Assembly (NCBI RefSeq): GCF_003324565.1
Contig: NZ_QOLA01000008.1
Location: 62,001-126,000 of the forward strand
Length of the DNA: 64,000 bases
Direction of reading: 5' to 3'
From: Streptomyces sp. SDr-06
Lineage (GTDB): Bacteria > Actinomycetota > Actinomycetes > Streptomycetales > Streptomycetaceae
The notes under the pieces are model-generated. The model saw nothing but the letters and a program-made list of their open reading frames with translations. It was not told the DNA's origin and made no database searches. The translations under genes and the position numbers were made by a program. Below are positions 17,293-26,060 of this stretch, piece by piece (within the stretch, counting starts at the first letter, position 1; each line of letters opens with the position of its first letter).

Positions 17293-18446
17293 GCGTGACG
17301 GCAGCCAAGGGGTTCACGGCGGCGGGCATCGCCGCCGGGATCAAGCAGAACGGCAACCCGGACCTGGCCCTCGTGGTCAACACCGGGCCGCGCCGAGCCG
17401 CCGCGGGCGTCTTCACCTCCAACCGCGTCAAGGCCGCCCCGGTCCTGTGGTCCGAGCAGGTGCTCAAGGGCGGCGAGGTCACGGCGGTCGTCCTCAACTC
17501 CGGTGGCGCCAACGCCTGTACGGGACCCAAGGGATTCCAGGACACCCACGCCACGGCCGAGAAGGTGGCCGAGGTGCTCGACGGGCACAGCGCGGGCGAG
17601 GTCGCCGTGGCGTCCACCGGGCTCATCGGCGTGCCGCTCCCGATGGACAAGCTCCTGCCGGGCATCGAGCGGGCCGCCGCCGAGCTCTCCGCGCACGGCG
17701 GCGAGAAGGCCGCCATCGCCATCAAGACCACCGACACCGTGCACAAGACGAGCGTCGTCACCCAGGACGGCTGGACCGTGGGCGGCATGGCCAAGGGCGC
17801 GGGCATGCTCGCGCCCGGGCTCGCCACCATGCTGGTCGTGCTCACCACTGACGCCGACCTCGACGCGGCCACGCTCGACAAGGCGCTGCGCGGCGCCACG
17901 CGGCAGACCTTCGACCGGGTCGACTCCGACGGCTGCATGTCCACCAACGACACCGTGCTCCTGCTCGCCTCCGGCGCCTCTGGAATCGCCCCGGGATACG
18001 AGGAGTTCGCCGAGGCGGTGCGGAGCGTCTGCGACGATCTGGCCCGCCAGCTCATCGGGGACGCCGAGGGCGCCTCCAAGGACATCCGCATCGAGGTGAT
18101 CAACGCGGCGAGCGAGGACGACGCCGTCGAGGTCGGACGGTCCATCGCCCGCAACAACCTCCTCAAGTGCGCCATCCACGGCGAGGACCCCAACTGGGGC
18201 CGGGTGCTCTCCGCCATCGGCACCACGAAGGCGGCCTTCGACCCGGACCGGCTCAACGTCGCCATCAACGACGTGTGGGTCTGCAAGAACGGCTCCGTCG
18301 GGGACGACCGCGACCTCGTCGACATGCGCTACCGCGAGGTGCGGATCACCGTCGACCTCGCCGCCGGCGCCGTCGAGCCCGTCGTCATCTGGGCCAACGA
18401 CCTCACCGCCGACTATGTCCACGAGAACAGCGCGTACAGCTCATGA
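17289..18446 (+). CDS. argJ: Glutamate N-acetyltransferase / amino-acid acetyltransferase
   Basis: Moves acetyl from N-acetylornithine to glutamate, which recycles the acetyl group; bifunctional family members also use acetyl-CoA. The 385-residue precursor cleaves itself before the Thr of LATMLVVLTT (about residue 180), inside AKGAGMLAPGLATMLV, giving alpha and beta chains with that Thr as nucleophile. The GTG overlaps the argC stop by 4 bp. Its stop overlaps argB (ATGA). The recycling route explains why no argE or separate argA is in the cluster. Confidence 0.97.
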   Translation: MSVTAAKGFTAAGIAAGIKQNGNPDLALVVNTGPRRAAAGVFTSNRVKAAPVLWSEQVLKGGEVTAVVLNSGGANACTGPKGFQDTHATAEKVAEVLDGHSAGEVAVASTGLIGVPLPMDKLLPGIERAAAELSAHGGEKAAIAIKTTDTVHKTSVVTQDGWTVGGMAKGAGMLAPGLATMLVVLTTDADLDAATLDKALRGATRQTFDRVDSDGCMSTNDTVLLLASGASGIAPGYEEFAEAVRSVCDDLARQLIGDAEGASKDIRIEVINAASEDDAVEVGRSIARNNLLKCAIHGEDPNWGRVLSAIGTTKAAFDPDRLNVAINDVWVCKNGSVGDDRDLVDMRYREVRITVDLAAGAVEPVVIWANDLTADYVHENSAYSS

Positions 18447-19363
18447 GCGCGCGCAAACACACCGCACTGCCCAAGGCCCAGACCCTCATCGAGGCGCTGC
18501 CCTGGCTGACCCGGCACCACGGCAAGACCGTCGTCATCAAGTTCGGCGGCAACGCCATGGTCGACGAGGAGCTCAAGGCCGCCTTCGCGCAGGACGTGGT
18601 GTTCCTGCGGCAGTCCGGCCTCAAGCCCGTGGTCGTGCACGGCGGCGGACCGCAGATCAGCAAGCAGCTCGACAAGCACGGCCTGGTCAGCGAGTTCAAG
18701 GCAGGTCTTCGGGTCACCACGCCCGAGGCCATGGACGTGGTCCGCATGGTGCTCGCCGGGCAGGTGCAGCGCGAGCTCGTCGGGCTGCTCAACCAGCACG
18801 GGCCGCTCGCCGTCGGCATGACCGGCGAGGACGCCCACACCATCACGGCCACCCAGCACCGACCGGAGATCGACGGCGAACTGGTCGACATCGGCCGGGT
18901 CGGCCAGATCACCGCGATCGACCCGGGCGCCATCCAGGCGCTCCTGGACGACGGCCGCATCCCGGTCATCTCCTCGATCGCCCGCTCCCAGGACGACGGA
19001 CATGTCTACAACGTCAATGCTGATACGGCGGCTGCGGCACTTGCGGCTGCGCTGGGCGCCGAGACCCTGATGGTCCTGACCGATGTCGAGGGCCTGTACG
19101 AGGACTGGCCCAACAGCGACGACGTCATCAGCAAACTGACGGCAAGTCAGCTGGAGAAGCTGCTGCCCGAGCTCTCCAGCGGCATGGTGCCCAAGATGGA
19201 GGGCTGCCTGTTCGCGGTGCGCAACGGGGTCAACACCGCGCGCGTGATCGACGGACGGGTCCAGCACTCGATCCTGCTGGAGATCTTCACCGACGAGGGC
19301 ATCGGCACGATGGTCGTGCCCGACGCACCGGGCGCACCGGACGGACAAGGGGGAGTGCGGTGA
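18443..19363 (+). CDS. argB: Acetylglutamate kinase
   Basis: Phosphorylates N-acetylglutamate with ATP, the second and usually arginine-inhibited step. The 306-residue protein shows the amino-acid kinase signatures VVIKFGGNAMVD and VVVHGGGPQI, and NVNADTAAAALAAALGAE near the ATP site. The N-terminal extension (KAQTLIEALPWLTRHHGKTV) matches the helix seen in arginine-sensitive hexameric enzymes, so feedback inhibition is likely. It overlaps argJ and argD by 4 bp each. Confidence 0.97.
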   Translation: MSARKHTALPKAQTLIEALPWLTRHHGKTVVIKFGGNAMVDEELKAAFAQDVVFLRQSGLKPVVVHGGGPQISKQLDKHGLVSEFKAGLRVTTPEAMDVVRMVLAGQVQRELVGLLNQHGPLAVGMTGEDAHTITATQHRPEIDGELVDIGRVGQITAIDPGAIQALLDDGRIPVISSIARSQDDGHVYNVNADTAAAALAAALGAETLMVLTDVEGLYEDWPNSDDVISKLTASQLEKLLPELSSGMVPKMEGCLFAVRNGVNTARVIDGRVQHSILLEIFTDEGIGTMVVPDAPGAPDGQGGVR

Positions 19364-20556
19364 CCAACCAGGAGCTCACGGAGCGCTGGCAGCACGTCAT
19401 GGCGGACAACTACGGCACGCCGAAACTCTCGCTCGTACGCGGCGCGGGCGCGACGGTGTGGGACGCGGACGGCGTCGCGTACGCCGACTTCGTGGGCGGC
19501 ATCGCGGTCAACGCGCTCGGCCACGCCCACCCGGCGGTGGTGCGGGCGGTCACCCAGCAGATCGCCTCGCTCGGCCACGTCTCGAACCTGTTCGTGGCGG
19601 AGCCCCCGGTGGCGCTCGCCGAGCGCCTCATCCAGCTCTTCGGCCGGCCCGGACGCGTCTTCTTCTGCAATTCCGGCGCCGAGGCCAACGAGGGCGCCTT
19701 CAAGATCGGGCGGCTCACCGGGCGCACCCACATGGTCGCCACCACGGGCGGATTCCACGGCCGCACGATGGGCGCGCTCGCGCTCACCGGCCAGCCGGGC
19801 AAGCAGGAGCCGTTCCGGCCGCTGCCGGGCGACGTCACGCACGTGCCGTACGGGGACGCCGAGGCGCTGCGGGCGGCGGTGACCGAGGAGACCGCCCTGG
19901 TGATCGTCGAACCCATCCAGGGCGAGAACGGGGTCGTCGTGCCGCCGGCCGGCTACCTGGAGGCGGCCCGCGAGATCACCCGCGCCACCGGAACGCTGCT
20001 CGTCCTCGACGAGGTGCAGACCGGCATCGGCCGGACCGGCGCCTGGTTCGAGTACCAGCGGCACGCGGGCGTCGACCCGGACATCGTGACCCTGGCCAAG
20101 GGGCTCGGCGGCGGGCTTCCGCTGGGCGCGACCGTCGCCTTCGGTGCGGCGGCCGGGCTGCTGAAGCCCGGCATGCACGGCACGACCTTCGGCGGGAACC
20201 CGGTCGCCTGCGCCGCCGGACTCGCGGTCATCGACACGCTGTCCGCCGACGGAGCGCTCGACCAGGTCAAGCGGACCGGTGAGAAGCTGCGGGACGGAAT
20301 CGAGGCGCTGGAGCACCCGTTGGTCTCCCATGTCCGTGGTGCGGGGCTGCTGCTGGGTATCGTGCTCAACGAGCCCCTCGCACCCCGGGTGCAGCAGGCG
20401 GCTCAGGATGCCGGCTTCCTGGTCAACGCGCCCGCTCCCGATGTCGTACGGCTCATGCCGCCGCTCATCATCGGTGACGCGGAGGCGGACGCGTTCCTCC
20501 GGGCCCTGCCCGGCATTCTCGACGCAGCAGGCGGGGACGGACGATCCGGAGAATGA
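19360..20556 (+). CDS. argD: Acetylornithine aminotransferase
   Basis: PLP enzyme that converts N-acetylglutamate semialdehyde to N-acetylornithine. 398 residues, class III aminotransferase. PLP-binding features: CNSGAEANEGAFKIGR, LVLDEVQTGIGRTGAWF and the Schiff-base Lys in TLAKGLGGGLPLGA (about 247). The GTG start overlaps the argB stop. It is the last enzyme gene before argR, 7 bp downstream. Confidence 0.97.
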   Translation: MTNQELTERWQHVMADNYGTPKLSLVRGAGATVWDADGVAYADFVGGIAVNALGHAHPAVVRAVTQQIASLGHVSNLFVAEPPVALAERLIQLFGRPGRVFFCNSGAEANEGAFKIGRLTGRTHMVATTGGFHGRTMGALALTGQPGKQEPFRPLPGDVTHVPYGDAEALRAAVTEETALVIVEPIQGENGVVVPPAGYLEAAREITRATGTLLVLDEVQTGIGRTGAWFEYQRHAGVDPDIVTLAKGLGGGLPLGATVAFGAAAGLLKPGMHGTTFGGNPVACAAGLAVIDTLSADGALDQVKRTGEKLRDGIEALEHPLVSHVRGAGLLLGIVLNEPLAPRVQQAAQDAGFLVNAPAPDVVRLMPPLIIGDAEADAFLRALPGILDAAGGDGRSGE

Positions 20557-20563
20557 GACGACG

Positions 20564-21106
20564 ATGACCGACGAGGCGCAGGACTTCGAGCCGGGCGGCC
20601 CCGCCGTACCGCAGACCCGCACCGCCCGCCACCGCCGGATCGTGGACATCCTCAACCGGCAGCCGGTGCGGTCCCAGAGCCAGCTCGCCAAGCTGCTCGC
20701 GGACGACGGGCTGAGCGTCACCCAGGCGACGCTCTCCCGCGACCTCGACGAGCTCGGCGCGGTGAAGATCCGCAACACCGGCGGCGAGCTGATCTACGCG
20801 GTGCCCAGCGAGGGCGGCTTCCGCACGCCGAAGGCGCCGCTGGGCGAGTCGGCGAAGGAGGAGCGGATGCGCAGGCTCTCGGCCGAACTGCTGATCTCCG
20901 CCGAGGCCTCCGCCAACCTGGTGGTCCTGCGCACCCCGCCGGGCGCCGCGCAGTTCCTCGCCTCCGCCATCGACCAGGCCGAACTGCACGACATCCTCGG
21001 CACGATCGCGGGGGACGACACCCTCATGCTGATCAGCCGCGACCCGTCGGGCGGACAGGCGCTGGCCGACCATCTGCTGCGGCTGGCCCAGAACGACCAC
21101 CGCTGA
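20564..21106 (+). CDS. argR: Arginine repressor
   Basis: Hexameric arginine-dependent repressor of arginine genes. The 180-residue protein has a winged helix-turn-helix (HRRIVDILNRQPVRSQSQLA then VTQATLSRDLDELGAVKI) and a C-terminal oligomerisation/arginine-binding domain with GTIAGDDTLMLISRD. Its place in the operon gives feedback: its own synthesis falls when the argC promoter is shut. The N-terminal 20 residues are disordered-looking and absent in shorter homologues. Confidence 0.97.
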   Translation: MTDEAQDFEPGGPAVPQTRTARHRRIVDILNRQPVRSQSQLAKLLADDGLSVTQATLSRDLDELGAVKIRNTGGELIYAVPSEGGFRTPKAPLGESAKEERMRRLSAELLISAEASANLVVLRTPPGAAQFLASAIDQAELHDILGTIAGDDTLMLISRDPSGGQALADHLLRLAQNDHR

Positions 21107-21136
21107 AGCATCGACCCCCGCTCATGACAGGCGGGT

Positions 21137-21826
21137 TCAGTAGCGCGTGATCGCGGTCGGCCCGTGCTCCGTGCCGATCGCGATGTGCGGGCGCCGGGCC
21201 GGGTCCGCCCAGGCCAGCACCTCGGCCATCGCGTCGGCCGGCACCGAGACGCAACCGGCCGTCGCACCGCGCCCGTTGACGTGCAGGAAGATCCCGGCGC
21301 CCCGGCCGCGCACCGGGCGCCGGTAGTTGAAGCCGACGACCAGGGCCCGGGCGTACTGGTCCGCGTACGCCGTCAGATGTTCCGACTCGCTCGCCCGGCA
21401 GTCCCGCGGCAGGCCCTCCACCCAGCGGTTGTAGGCGCGGGACTCGTTGTCCTGGCACCACCAGGACCGGTCCGTGGCGTGCCGGTAGGGATAGCGCGTG
21501 CCGGGCGGCGCGGGCGCCACCCCGAAGGCGTACGGCAGCGGGAACAGGCCGGTCGGCGTCGTGTCGGTGCCCTGGACGCGCGCTTTCCCCTCGACCAGGC
21601 CCTTCGCGCCGAACCTGGCCGGCGCCGAGCCCACCGCGACCCAGCGTCCGCCGTGCCGGTCCCACCAGGTGAGCCTGCCCGTGGTGGCACCGGTGGCGGG
21701 CGCCTCGGCGGTGAGCAGCTGACTGCCGCCACCGGTGCGGGCCATCCGTTCGGGCAGCGGCGCGGGGTGCGGCGGCGAGGCGAGCGGGACCAGCAGGGAC
21801 GCGAGGACCAGGGCGGCGATGCGCAT
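21137..21826 (-). CDS. Secreted L,D-transpeptidase (YkuD family)
   Basis: A 229-residue exported protein with a signal peptide (MRIAALVLASLLVPLASPP). The YkuD domain covers about 45-225; its active-site block is IFLHVNGRGATAGCVSV, with the catalytic Cys in AGCVSV and the conserved His upstream. Such enzymes make 3-3 cross-links in peptidoglycan or attach proteins to it. ATG 21826 was chosen because it begins the signal peptide. It points toward argR and shares a 306-bp divergent gap with argH. Confidence 0.88.
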   Translation of the reverse strand: MRIAALVLASLLVPLASPPHPAPLPERMARTGGGSQLLTAEAPATGATTGRLTWWDRHGGRWVAVGSAPARFGAKGLVEGKARVQGTDTTPTGLFPLPYAFGVAPAPPGTRYPYRHATDRSWWCQDNESRAYNRWVEGLPRDCRASESEHLTAYADQYARALVVGFNYRRPVRGRGAGIFLHVNGRGATAGCVSVPADAMAEVLAWADPARRPHIAIGTEHGPTAITRY

Positions 21827-21915
21827 GCTCCGGACCGTATGCGCCGCCGCCCCGCCCGGCCGCCCGAAGCGGCGCCGATTGCTCCGTACGGGAGGGGAGC
21901 CGGGCCCGCAGTCCA

Positions 21916-21950
21916 TTGACAAAACATACGGGCCATCGCATAGTTATGCC
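21916..21950 (+). promoter_or_regulatory. argH promoter with ARG-box-like site
   Basis: TTGACA (21916-21921), 17 bp, then CATAGT (21939-21944). GCATAGTTATGCC (21938-21950) covers the -10 box and matches the argC site at 11 of 13 positions. The transcript would have a leader of about 180 nt. Confidence 0.7.
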
Positions 21951-21999
21951 TAGCGTTGAATGCTTCGTCGGAATCCTCGGTCCGCGGTCCGTCCGTACC

Positions 22000-22024
22000 G
22001 GCCGGGGGTCCCCCACCCCCGGCC
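22000..22024 (+). promoter_or_regulatory. First hairpin in the argH leader
   Basis: GGCCGGGGGT (22000-22009) pairs perfectly with ACCCCCGGCC (22015-22024) around a CCCCC loop, 10 bp. It looks like a terminator stem but has no T run. Confidence 0.6.
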
Positions 22025-22066
22025 CTGCCCGGCCACGACCTCGCGTCCGCACGACTCGTTATACGG

Positions 22067-22099
22067 CCGCCTCCCCGCTCCTCCGCGGCGGGGAGGCGG
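22067..22099 (+). promoter_or_regulatory. Second hairpin in the argH leader
   Basis: A perfect 12-bp stem (22067-22078 with 22088-22099) with a 9-nt loop, ending 33 bp before the argH start and about 20 bp before its ribosome binding site. Confidence 0.6.
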
Positions 22100-22132
22100 T
22101 GGCACATCCATCCCTTCTGAGGAGCTTGAGCT

Positions 22133-23560
22133 GTGAGCAGCAACAACGGTGACGTCCGGCTCTGGGGCGCCCGGTTCGCCGACGGCCCCGCCGAGGCGCT
22201 GGCGAACCTGTCCGCGTCGGTCCACTTCGACTGGCGGCTCGCGCCGTACGACCTCGCGGGCTCCCGTGCCCACGCCCGCGTCCTGCACAAGGCGGGCCTG
22301 CTCACCGCCGACGAGCTCCAGCGGATGATCGCGGGCCTGGACCTGCTCGAAGGCCATGTCGCCGACGGCTCGTTCACCGGCACCGTCGCCGACGAGGACG
22401 TCCACTCCGCTCTGGAACGCGGCCTCCTGGAGCGCCTCGGTCCCGACCTCGGCGGCAAGCTCCGGGCCGGCCGGTCCCGCAACGACCAGGTCGCCACGCT
22501 CTTCCGTATGTACCTGCGCGACCATGCCCGGATCATCGGCGGCCTGATCGCCGAGCTCCAGGACGCCCTGGTCGGCCTCGCCGAGGCGCACGCGGACGTC
22601 GCCATGCCCGGCCGCACCCACCTTCAGCACGCCCAGCCGGTCCTCTTCGCCCACCACATGCTGGCCCACGTCCAGTCGCTGTCCCGGGACGCCGAGCGGC
22701 TGCGCCAGTGGGACGAGCGGACCGCCGTCTCGCCGTACGGCTCGGGTGCGCTGGCGGGCTCGTCGCTCGGGCTCGACCCCGAGGCGGTCGCCGCCGACCT
22801 CGGCTTCGAGGGCGGCTCGGTGGGCAACTCCATCGACGGCACCGCCTCGCGGGACTTCGTCGCGGAGTTCGCCTTCATCACCGCGATGATCGGCGTGAAC
22901 CTCTCGCGGATGGCGGAGGAGATCATCATCTGGAACACGAAGGAGTTCTCCTTCGTGACCCTGCACGACGCCTTCTCGACCGGCTCCTCGATCATGCCGC
23001 AGAAGAAGAACCCGGACATCGCGGAGCTGGCGCGGGGCAAGTCCGGCCGCCTCATCGGCAACCTCACCGGCCTGATGGCGACCCTGAAGGCGCTGCCGCT
23101 CGCCTACAACCGGGACCTCCAGGAGGACAAGGAGCCGGTCTTCGACTCCTGCGACCAACTGGAGGTGCTGCTGCCCGCCTTCACCGGGATGATGGCCACG
23201 CTCACCGTCAACCGCGAGCGGATGGAGGAGCTCGCCCCGGCCGGCTTCTCGCTGGCCACCGACATCGCCGAGTGGCTGGTCAAGCAGGGGGTGCCGTTCC
23301 GGGTCGCGCACGAGGTCGCGGGGGAATGCGTCAAGGAGTGCGAGGCGCACGGCATCGAGCTGGACCAGCTCACCGACGAGCAGTTCGCGAAGATCTCCCA
23401 GCACCTGAAGCCCGAGGTCCGTACGGTCCTCAACGTGGCGGGCGCGCTCGCCGCCCGTGACGGCCGCGGCGGCACCGCCCCCTCGGCCGTGGCCGTCCAA
23501 CTGGCCGAGGTCAAGGCCGACTTGGCGGTCCAGCACGCCTGGGCGAACGCCAAGAAGTAG
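22133..23560 (+). CDS. argH: Argininosuccinate lyase
   Basis: Last step of arginine synthesis: splits argininosuccinate into arginine and fumarate. 475 residues, fumarase/aspartase superfamily. The signature GSSIMPQKKNPD (about 285-296) carries the catalytic Ser loop; the conserved TAEDVH-type block appears as VADEDVHSALE, and SRNDQVATLFR is also visible. A GTG start with GAGGAGC upstream. It stands alone (argG is not adjacent), separated from argR by a divergent gene, but it has its own ARG-box-like promoter. Confidence 0.97.
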   Translation: MSSNNGDVRLWGARFADGPAEALANLSASVHFDWRLAPYDLAGSRAHARVLHKAGLLTADELQRMIAGLDLLEGHVADGSFTGTVADEDVHSALERGLLERLGPDLGGKLRAGRSRNDQVATLFRMYLRDHARIIGGLIAELQDALVGLAEAHADVAMPGRTHLQHAQPVLFAHHMLAHVQSLSRDAERLRQWDERTAVSPYGSGALAGSSLGLDPEAVAADLGFEGGSVGNSIDGTASRDFVAEFAFITAMIGVNLSRMAEEIIIWNTKEFSFVTLHDAFSTGSSIMPQKKNPDIAELARGKSGRLIGNLTGLMATLKALPLAYNRDLQEDKEPVFDSCDQLEVLLPAFTGMMATLTVNRERMEELAPAGFSLATDIAEWLVKQGVPFRVAHEVAGECVKECEAHGIELDQLTDEQFAKISQHLKPEVRTVLNVAGALAARDGRGGTAPSAVAVQLAEVKADLAVQHAWANAKK

Positions 23561-23587
23561 CCCCGGCGGAGGAGATCACCCCCCTGG

Positions 23588-23617
23588 CCCCGATGAGACG
23601 TTGGTGTCTCATCGGGG
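23588..23617. promoter_or_regulatory. 30-bp perfect palindrome before the TetR/MFS pair
   Basis: CCCCGATGAGAC (23588-23599), 6 bp, GTCTCATCGGGG (23606-23617). A third GTCTCAT lies at 23626-23632, 20 bp further on. A -10-like TATGGT (23619-23624) sits between them, 6 bp before the ATG. It can act as the TetR operator and also as the argH terminator. Confidence 0.7.
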
Positions 23618-23630
23618 CTATGGTTGTCTC

Positions 23631-24182
23631 ATGACCGTGGACCGAGACCAGGTGCTCCGCACCGCCGCCGCCCTCCTCACCCGCAAGGCCACCGCCACCA
23701 TGGACGAGGTCGCCCGCGCCGCGGGCATCGGCCGGGCCACCCTGCACCGGCACTTCGCCGGACGGGAGGCCCTCGTCAGGGCGCTGGAGGAGCTCGGCAT
23801 CCGGGAGCTGGAGAGCGCCCTGGACGCGGCCCGGCTCGACGAGGGCGACGCCTCGGACGCACTGCGCCGGATGGTCGCCGAGGTGGAACCGGTCGCGGGC
23901 CTGCTCGCCTTCCTCGTCACCGAGAACCAGCTCTTCGAGGGCGAGGAGATGAACGCGGGCTGGGCCCGCATCGACGCCCGGGTCTCCGCGCTCTTCCGGC
24001 GCGGCCAGGACCGCGGCGAGTTCCGCATCGACCTCACCCCCGCCTGGCTCACCGAGGCCCTGTACGGGCTGGTCGGCGCCGGTGCCTGGGCCGTGCAGGA
24101 CGGCCGGGTCGCCGCCAAGGACTTCCAGTACATGATCGCCGAGTTGCTGCTCGGCGGCGTACGGCGGAGCGTGGAGAAGTGA
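23631..24182 (+). CDS. TetR family regulator of the adjacent exporter
   Basis: A 183-residue repressor-type protein. The helix-turn-helix is ATMDEVARAAGIGRATLHRH then FAGREALVRAL. The C-terminal half is a short ligand domain of the kind next to multidrug exporters. A leaderless start at ATG 23631 is indicated by TATGGT 6 bp upstream. Its last codons overlap the MFS start (GTGA), so repressor and exporter are made together, and the palindrome at 23588 would close an autoregulatory loop. Confidence 0.9.
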   Translation: MTVDRDQVLRTAAALLTRKATATMDEVARAAGIGRATLHRHFAGREALVRALEELGIRELESALDAARLDEGDASDALRRMVAEVEPVAGLLAFLVTENQLFEGEEMNAGWARIDARVSALFRRGQDRGEFRIDLTPAWLTEALYGLVGAGAWAVQDGRVAAKDFQYMIAELLLGGVRRSVEK

Positions 24183-25717
24183 CCGCAACCGAACCGCGGG
24201 AGCACCACGCCGTCGGCCGGATGGGCCGCTGGCTCGCGCTCGCGGTCCTCGTCCTCGCCGTGCTGCTCGTGGCCGTCGACGCCACGGTGCTCGGCCTCGC
24301 CACGCCCTTCCTCAGCGAGGACCTGAAGCCGTCCGGCACCCAGCTGCTCTGGATCGGCGACGTCTACTCGTTCATCATCGCCGGACTGCTCGTCTCGATG
24401 GGCAGCCTCGGCGACCGCATCGGCCGCAAGAAGCTGCTGCTTATGGGGGCCGTGGCGTTCGGCGCGGTGTCCGTGCTGAACGCGTACGCCTCCAGCCCCG
24501 AGATGATGATCGTGGCCCGGGCGCTGCTCGGCATCGCGGGCGCCACCCTGATGCCGTCCACGCTCGCCCTGATCCGCAACATCTTCCACGACCCCCGTGA
24601 GCGCAGCCTCGCCGTCGGCATCTGGGGCGCCGCCGCCTCCGCGGGCGCGGCGGTCGGCCCGGTCGTCGGCGGGTTCCTCCTGGAGAACTTCTGGTGGGGC
24701 TCGGTCTTCCTCATCAACCTGCCCGTCATGGCCGTCCTGGTCCTGGTCGGCGTCAAGCTGCTCCCCGAGTCGCGCGACCCGAACCCGGGCCCCTGGGACC
24801 TCGTCAGCGTCGGGCTCTCGCTGGTCGGCATGGTCGCGGTCGTGTACGCCGTGAAGGAGGCCGCGGTCAACGGGTTCCGCTGGGACATCCTGGCGGCGGG
24901 GGTGCTCGGCATCGCGGCGCTGGTCTGGTTCGTACGCCGCCAGCGCACCCTCGCCTCGCCGCTCCTGGACATCCGCCTCTTCCACCACCGGGGCTTCTCC
25001 GGGGCCGTGCTCGCGGACCTGCTGACCATCCTCGGCCTGTCGGGCCTGGTCTTCTTCCTCTCCCAGTTCCTCCAACTGGTTCAGGAACGCTCGCCGTTGG
25101 AGGCCGGGCTGATCGAACTGCCGGCCGCCGTCGGCGCGGTGGGCGCGGGGCTCGCGGCCGGCACGATCGCCCGCCGGGCCTCGGTGCGCAGCGCCGTCGC
25201 GGGCGGCCTCGGGGCGGTGGGTCTCGCGCTGGCCGCCTGCGTGGCGCTCGGCGCGGACACCCGGATCGTCTCCCTCGGCATCGCCCTGTTCGTGGGCGGA
25301 CTCGGCGCGGGCCTCGCCTTCACGGTGACGGCGGACGTGATCCTCTCCAGTGTCCCCAAGGAGCAGGCGGGAGCGGCGTCGGCGGTCTCCGAGACCGCGT
25401 ACGAACTGGGCGCGGCCCTCGGCATCGCGCTGCTCGGCTCGGTGGTGACCGGCATCTACCGGGGTTTCACCGTCCCGGCGGGCGTCCCCGCCGACCTCGC
25501 GGCCGAGGCCCACGACTCGCTGGGCGGTGCGGTGGAGGCGGCCGCGAAACTCCCGCCCGGCCAGGCGGACGCCCTGCTCGCCGCGGCGCGGCACACCTTC
25601 ACGGAGGGCTTCCAGACGGCGGCGGCGGTCGGCTCGGTGGTCCTGTTCGCGACGGCGATCGCGGCGTGGTTCCTCCTACGCGGCCAAAAACTGGCCGAAG
25701 GCCTGGAACACCCCTGA
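24179..25717 (+). CDS. MFS drug exporter, DHA2 (14-helix) type
   Basis: A 512-residue proton-driven exporter. About fourteen hydrophobic helices are visible. The family motifs are present: VLLVAVDATVLGLATPFLSE (helix 1), LGDRIGRKKLL (motif A), ALLGIAGATLMPSTLALI (motif B) and AAASAGAAVGPVVGGFLLE (motif C). QacA, SmvA and LfrA are relatives; the drug is not predictable. Overlaps the TetR gene by 4 bp, and a short hairpin follows the stop. Confidence 0.92.
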   Translation: MTATEPREHHAVGRMGRWLALAVLVLAVLLVAVDATVLGLATPFLSEDLKPSGTQLLWIGDVYSFIIAGLLVSMGSLGDRIGRKKLLLMGAVAFGAVSVLNAYASSPEMMIVARALLGIAGATLMPSTLALIRNIFHDPRERSLAVGIWGAAASAGAAVGPVVGGFLLENFWWGSVFLINLPVMAVLVLVGVKLLPESRDPNPGPWDLVSVGLSLVGMVAVVYAVKEAAVNGFRWDILAAGVLGIAALVWFVRRQRTLASPLLDIRLFHHRGFSGAVLADLLTILGLSGLVFFLSQFLQLVQERSPLEAGLIELPAAVGAVGAGLAAGTIARRASVRSAVAGGLGAVGLALAACVALGADTRIVSLGIALFVGGLGAGLAFTVTADVILSSVPKEQAGAASAVSETAYELGAALGIALLGSVVTGIYRGFTVPAGVPADLAAEAHDSLGGAVEAAAKLPPGQADALLAAARHTFTEGFQTAAAVGSVVLFATAIAAWFLLRGQKLAEGLEHP

Positions 25718-25720
25718 GCC

Positions 25721-25738
25721 CCGCCCCCTCAAGGGGGC
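25721..25738 (+). terminator. Short hairpin after the MFS gene
   Basis: GCCCCC (25723-25728), a TCAA loop, then GGGGGC (25733-25738), starting 6 bp after the stop codon. Confidence 0.45.
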
Positions 25739-25792
25739 CTGGGGCCAACCCCCGTCCCCTCGCAGGGGAGTCGGGCCGGGCCAAACCCCGCC

Positions 25793-26060
25793 AGGGGCGC
25801 GGGGAACTGCGCGAGGAACCGGCCACGGCCCGCAGGAGCAGGAGCCGGACTTCAACGGGCCCGCCTTGGCGGGGGGCTGGGGTCCAAACCCCGCGAGGGG
25901 CGCGGGGAACTGCGCGAGGAACCGGCCACGGCCCGCAGGAGCAGGAGCCGGACTTCAACGGGCCCGCCTTGGCGGGGGGCTGGGGTCCAAACCCCGCCAG
26001 GGGCGCGGGGAACGGCGCGAGGAACCGGCCACGGCCCGCAGGGATAGAAGCCGGGCCCCA
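25793..26060. repeat. Tandem repeat with a 103-bp period
   Basis: Copies start at 25793, 25896 and 25999; the third is partial. Each begins AGGGGCGCGGGGAACTGCG and holds CCGGCCACGGCCCGCAGG. The core GCGGGGAACTGCGCGA occurs singly in many streptomycete intergenic regions, but here it is tandem. The third copy carries AACGGCGCG in place of AACTGCGCG. The gap 25739-26178 has no credible gene. Confidence 0.85.
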
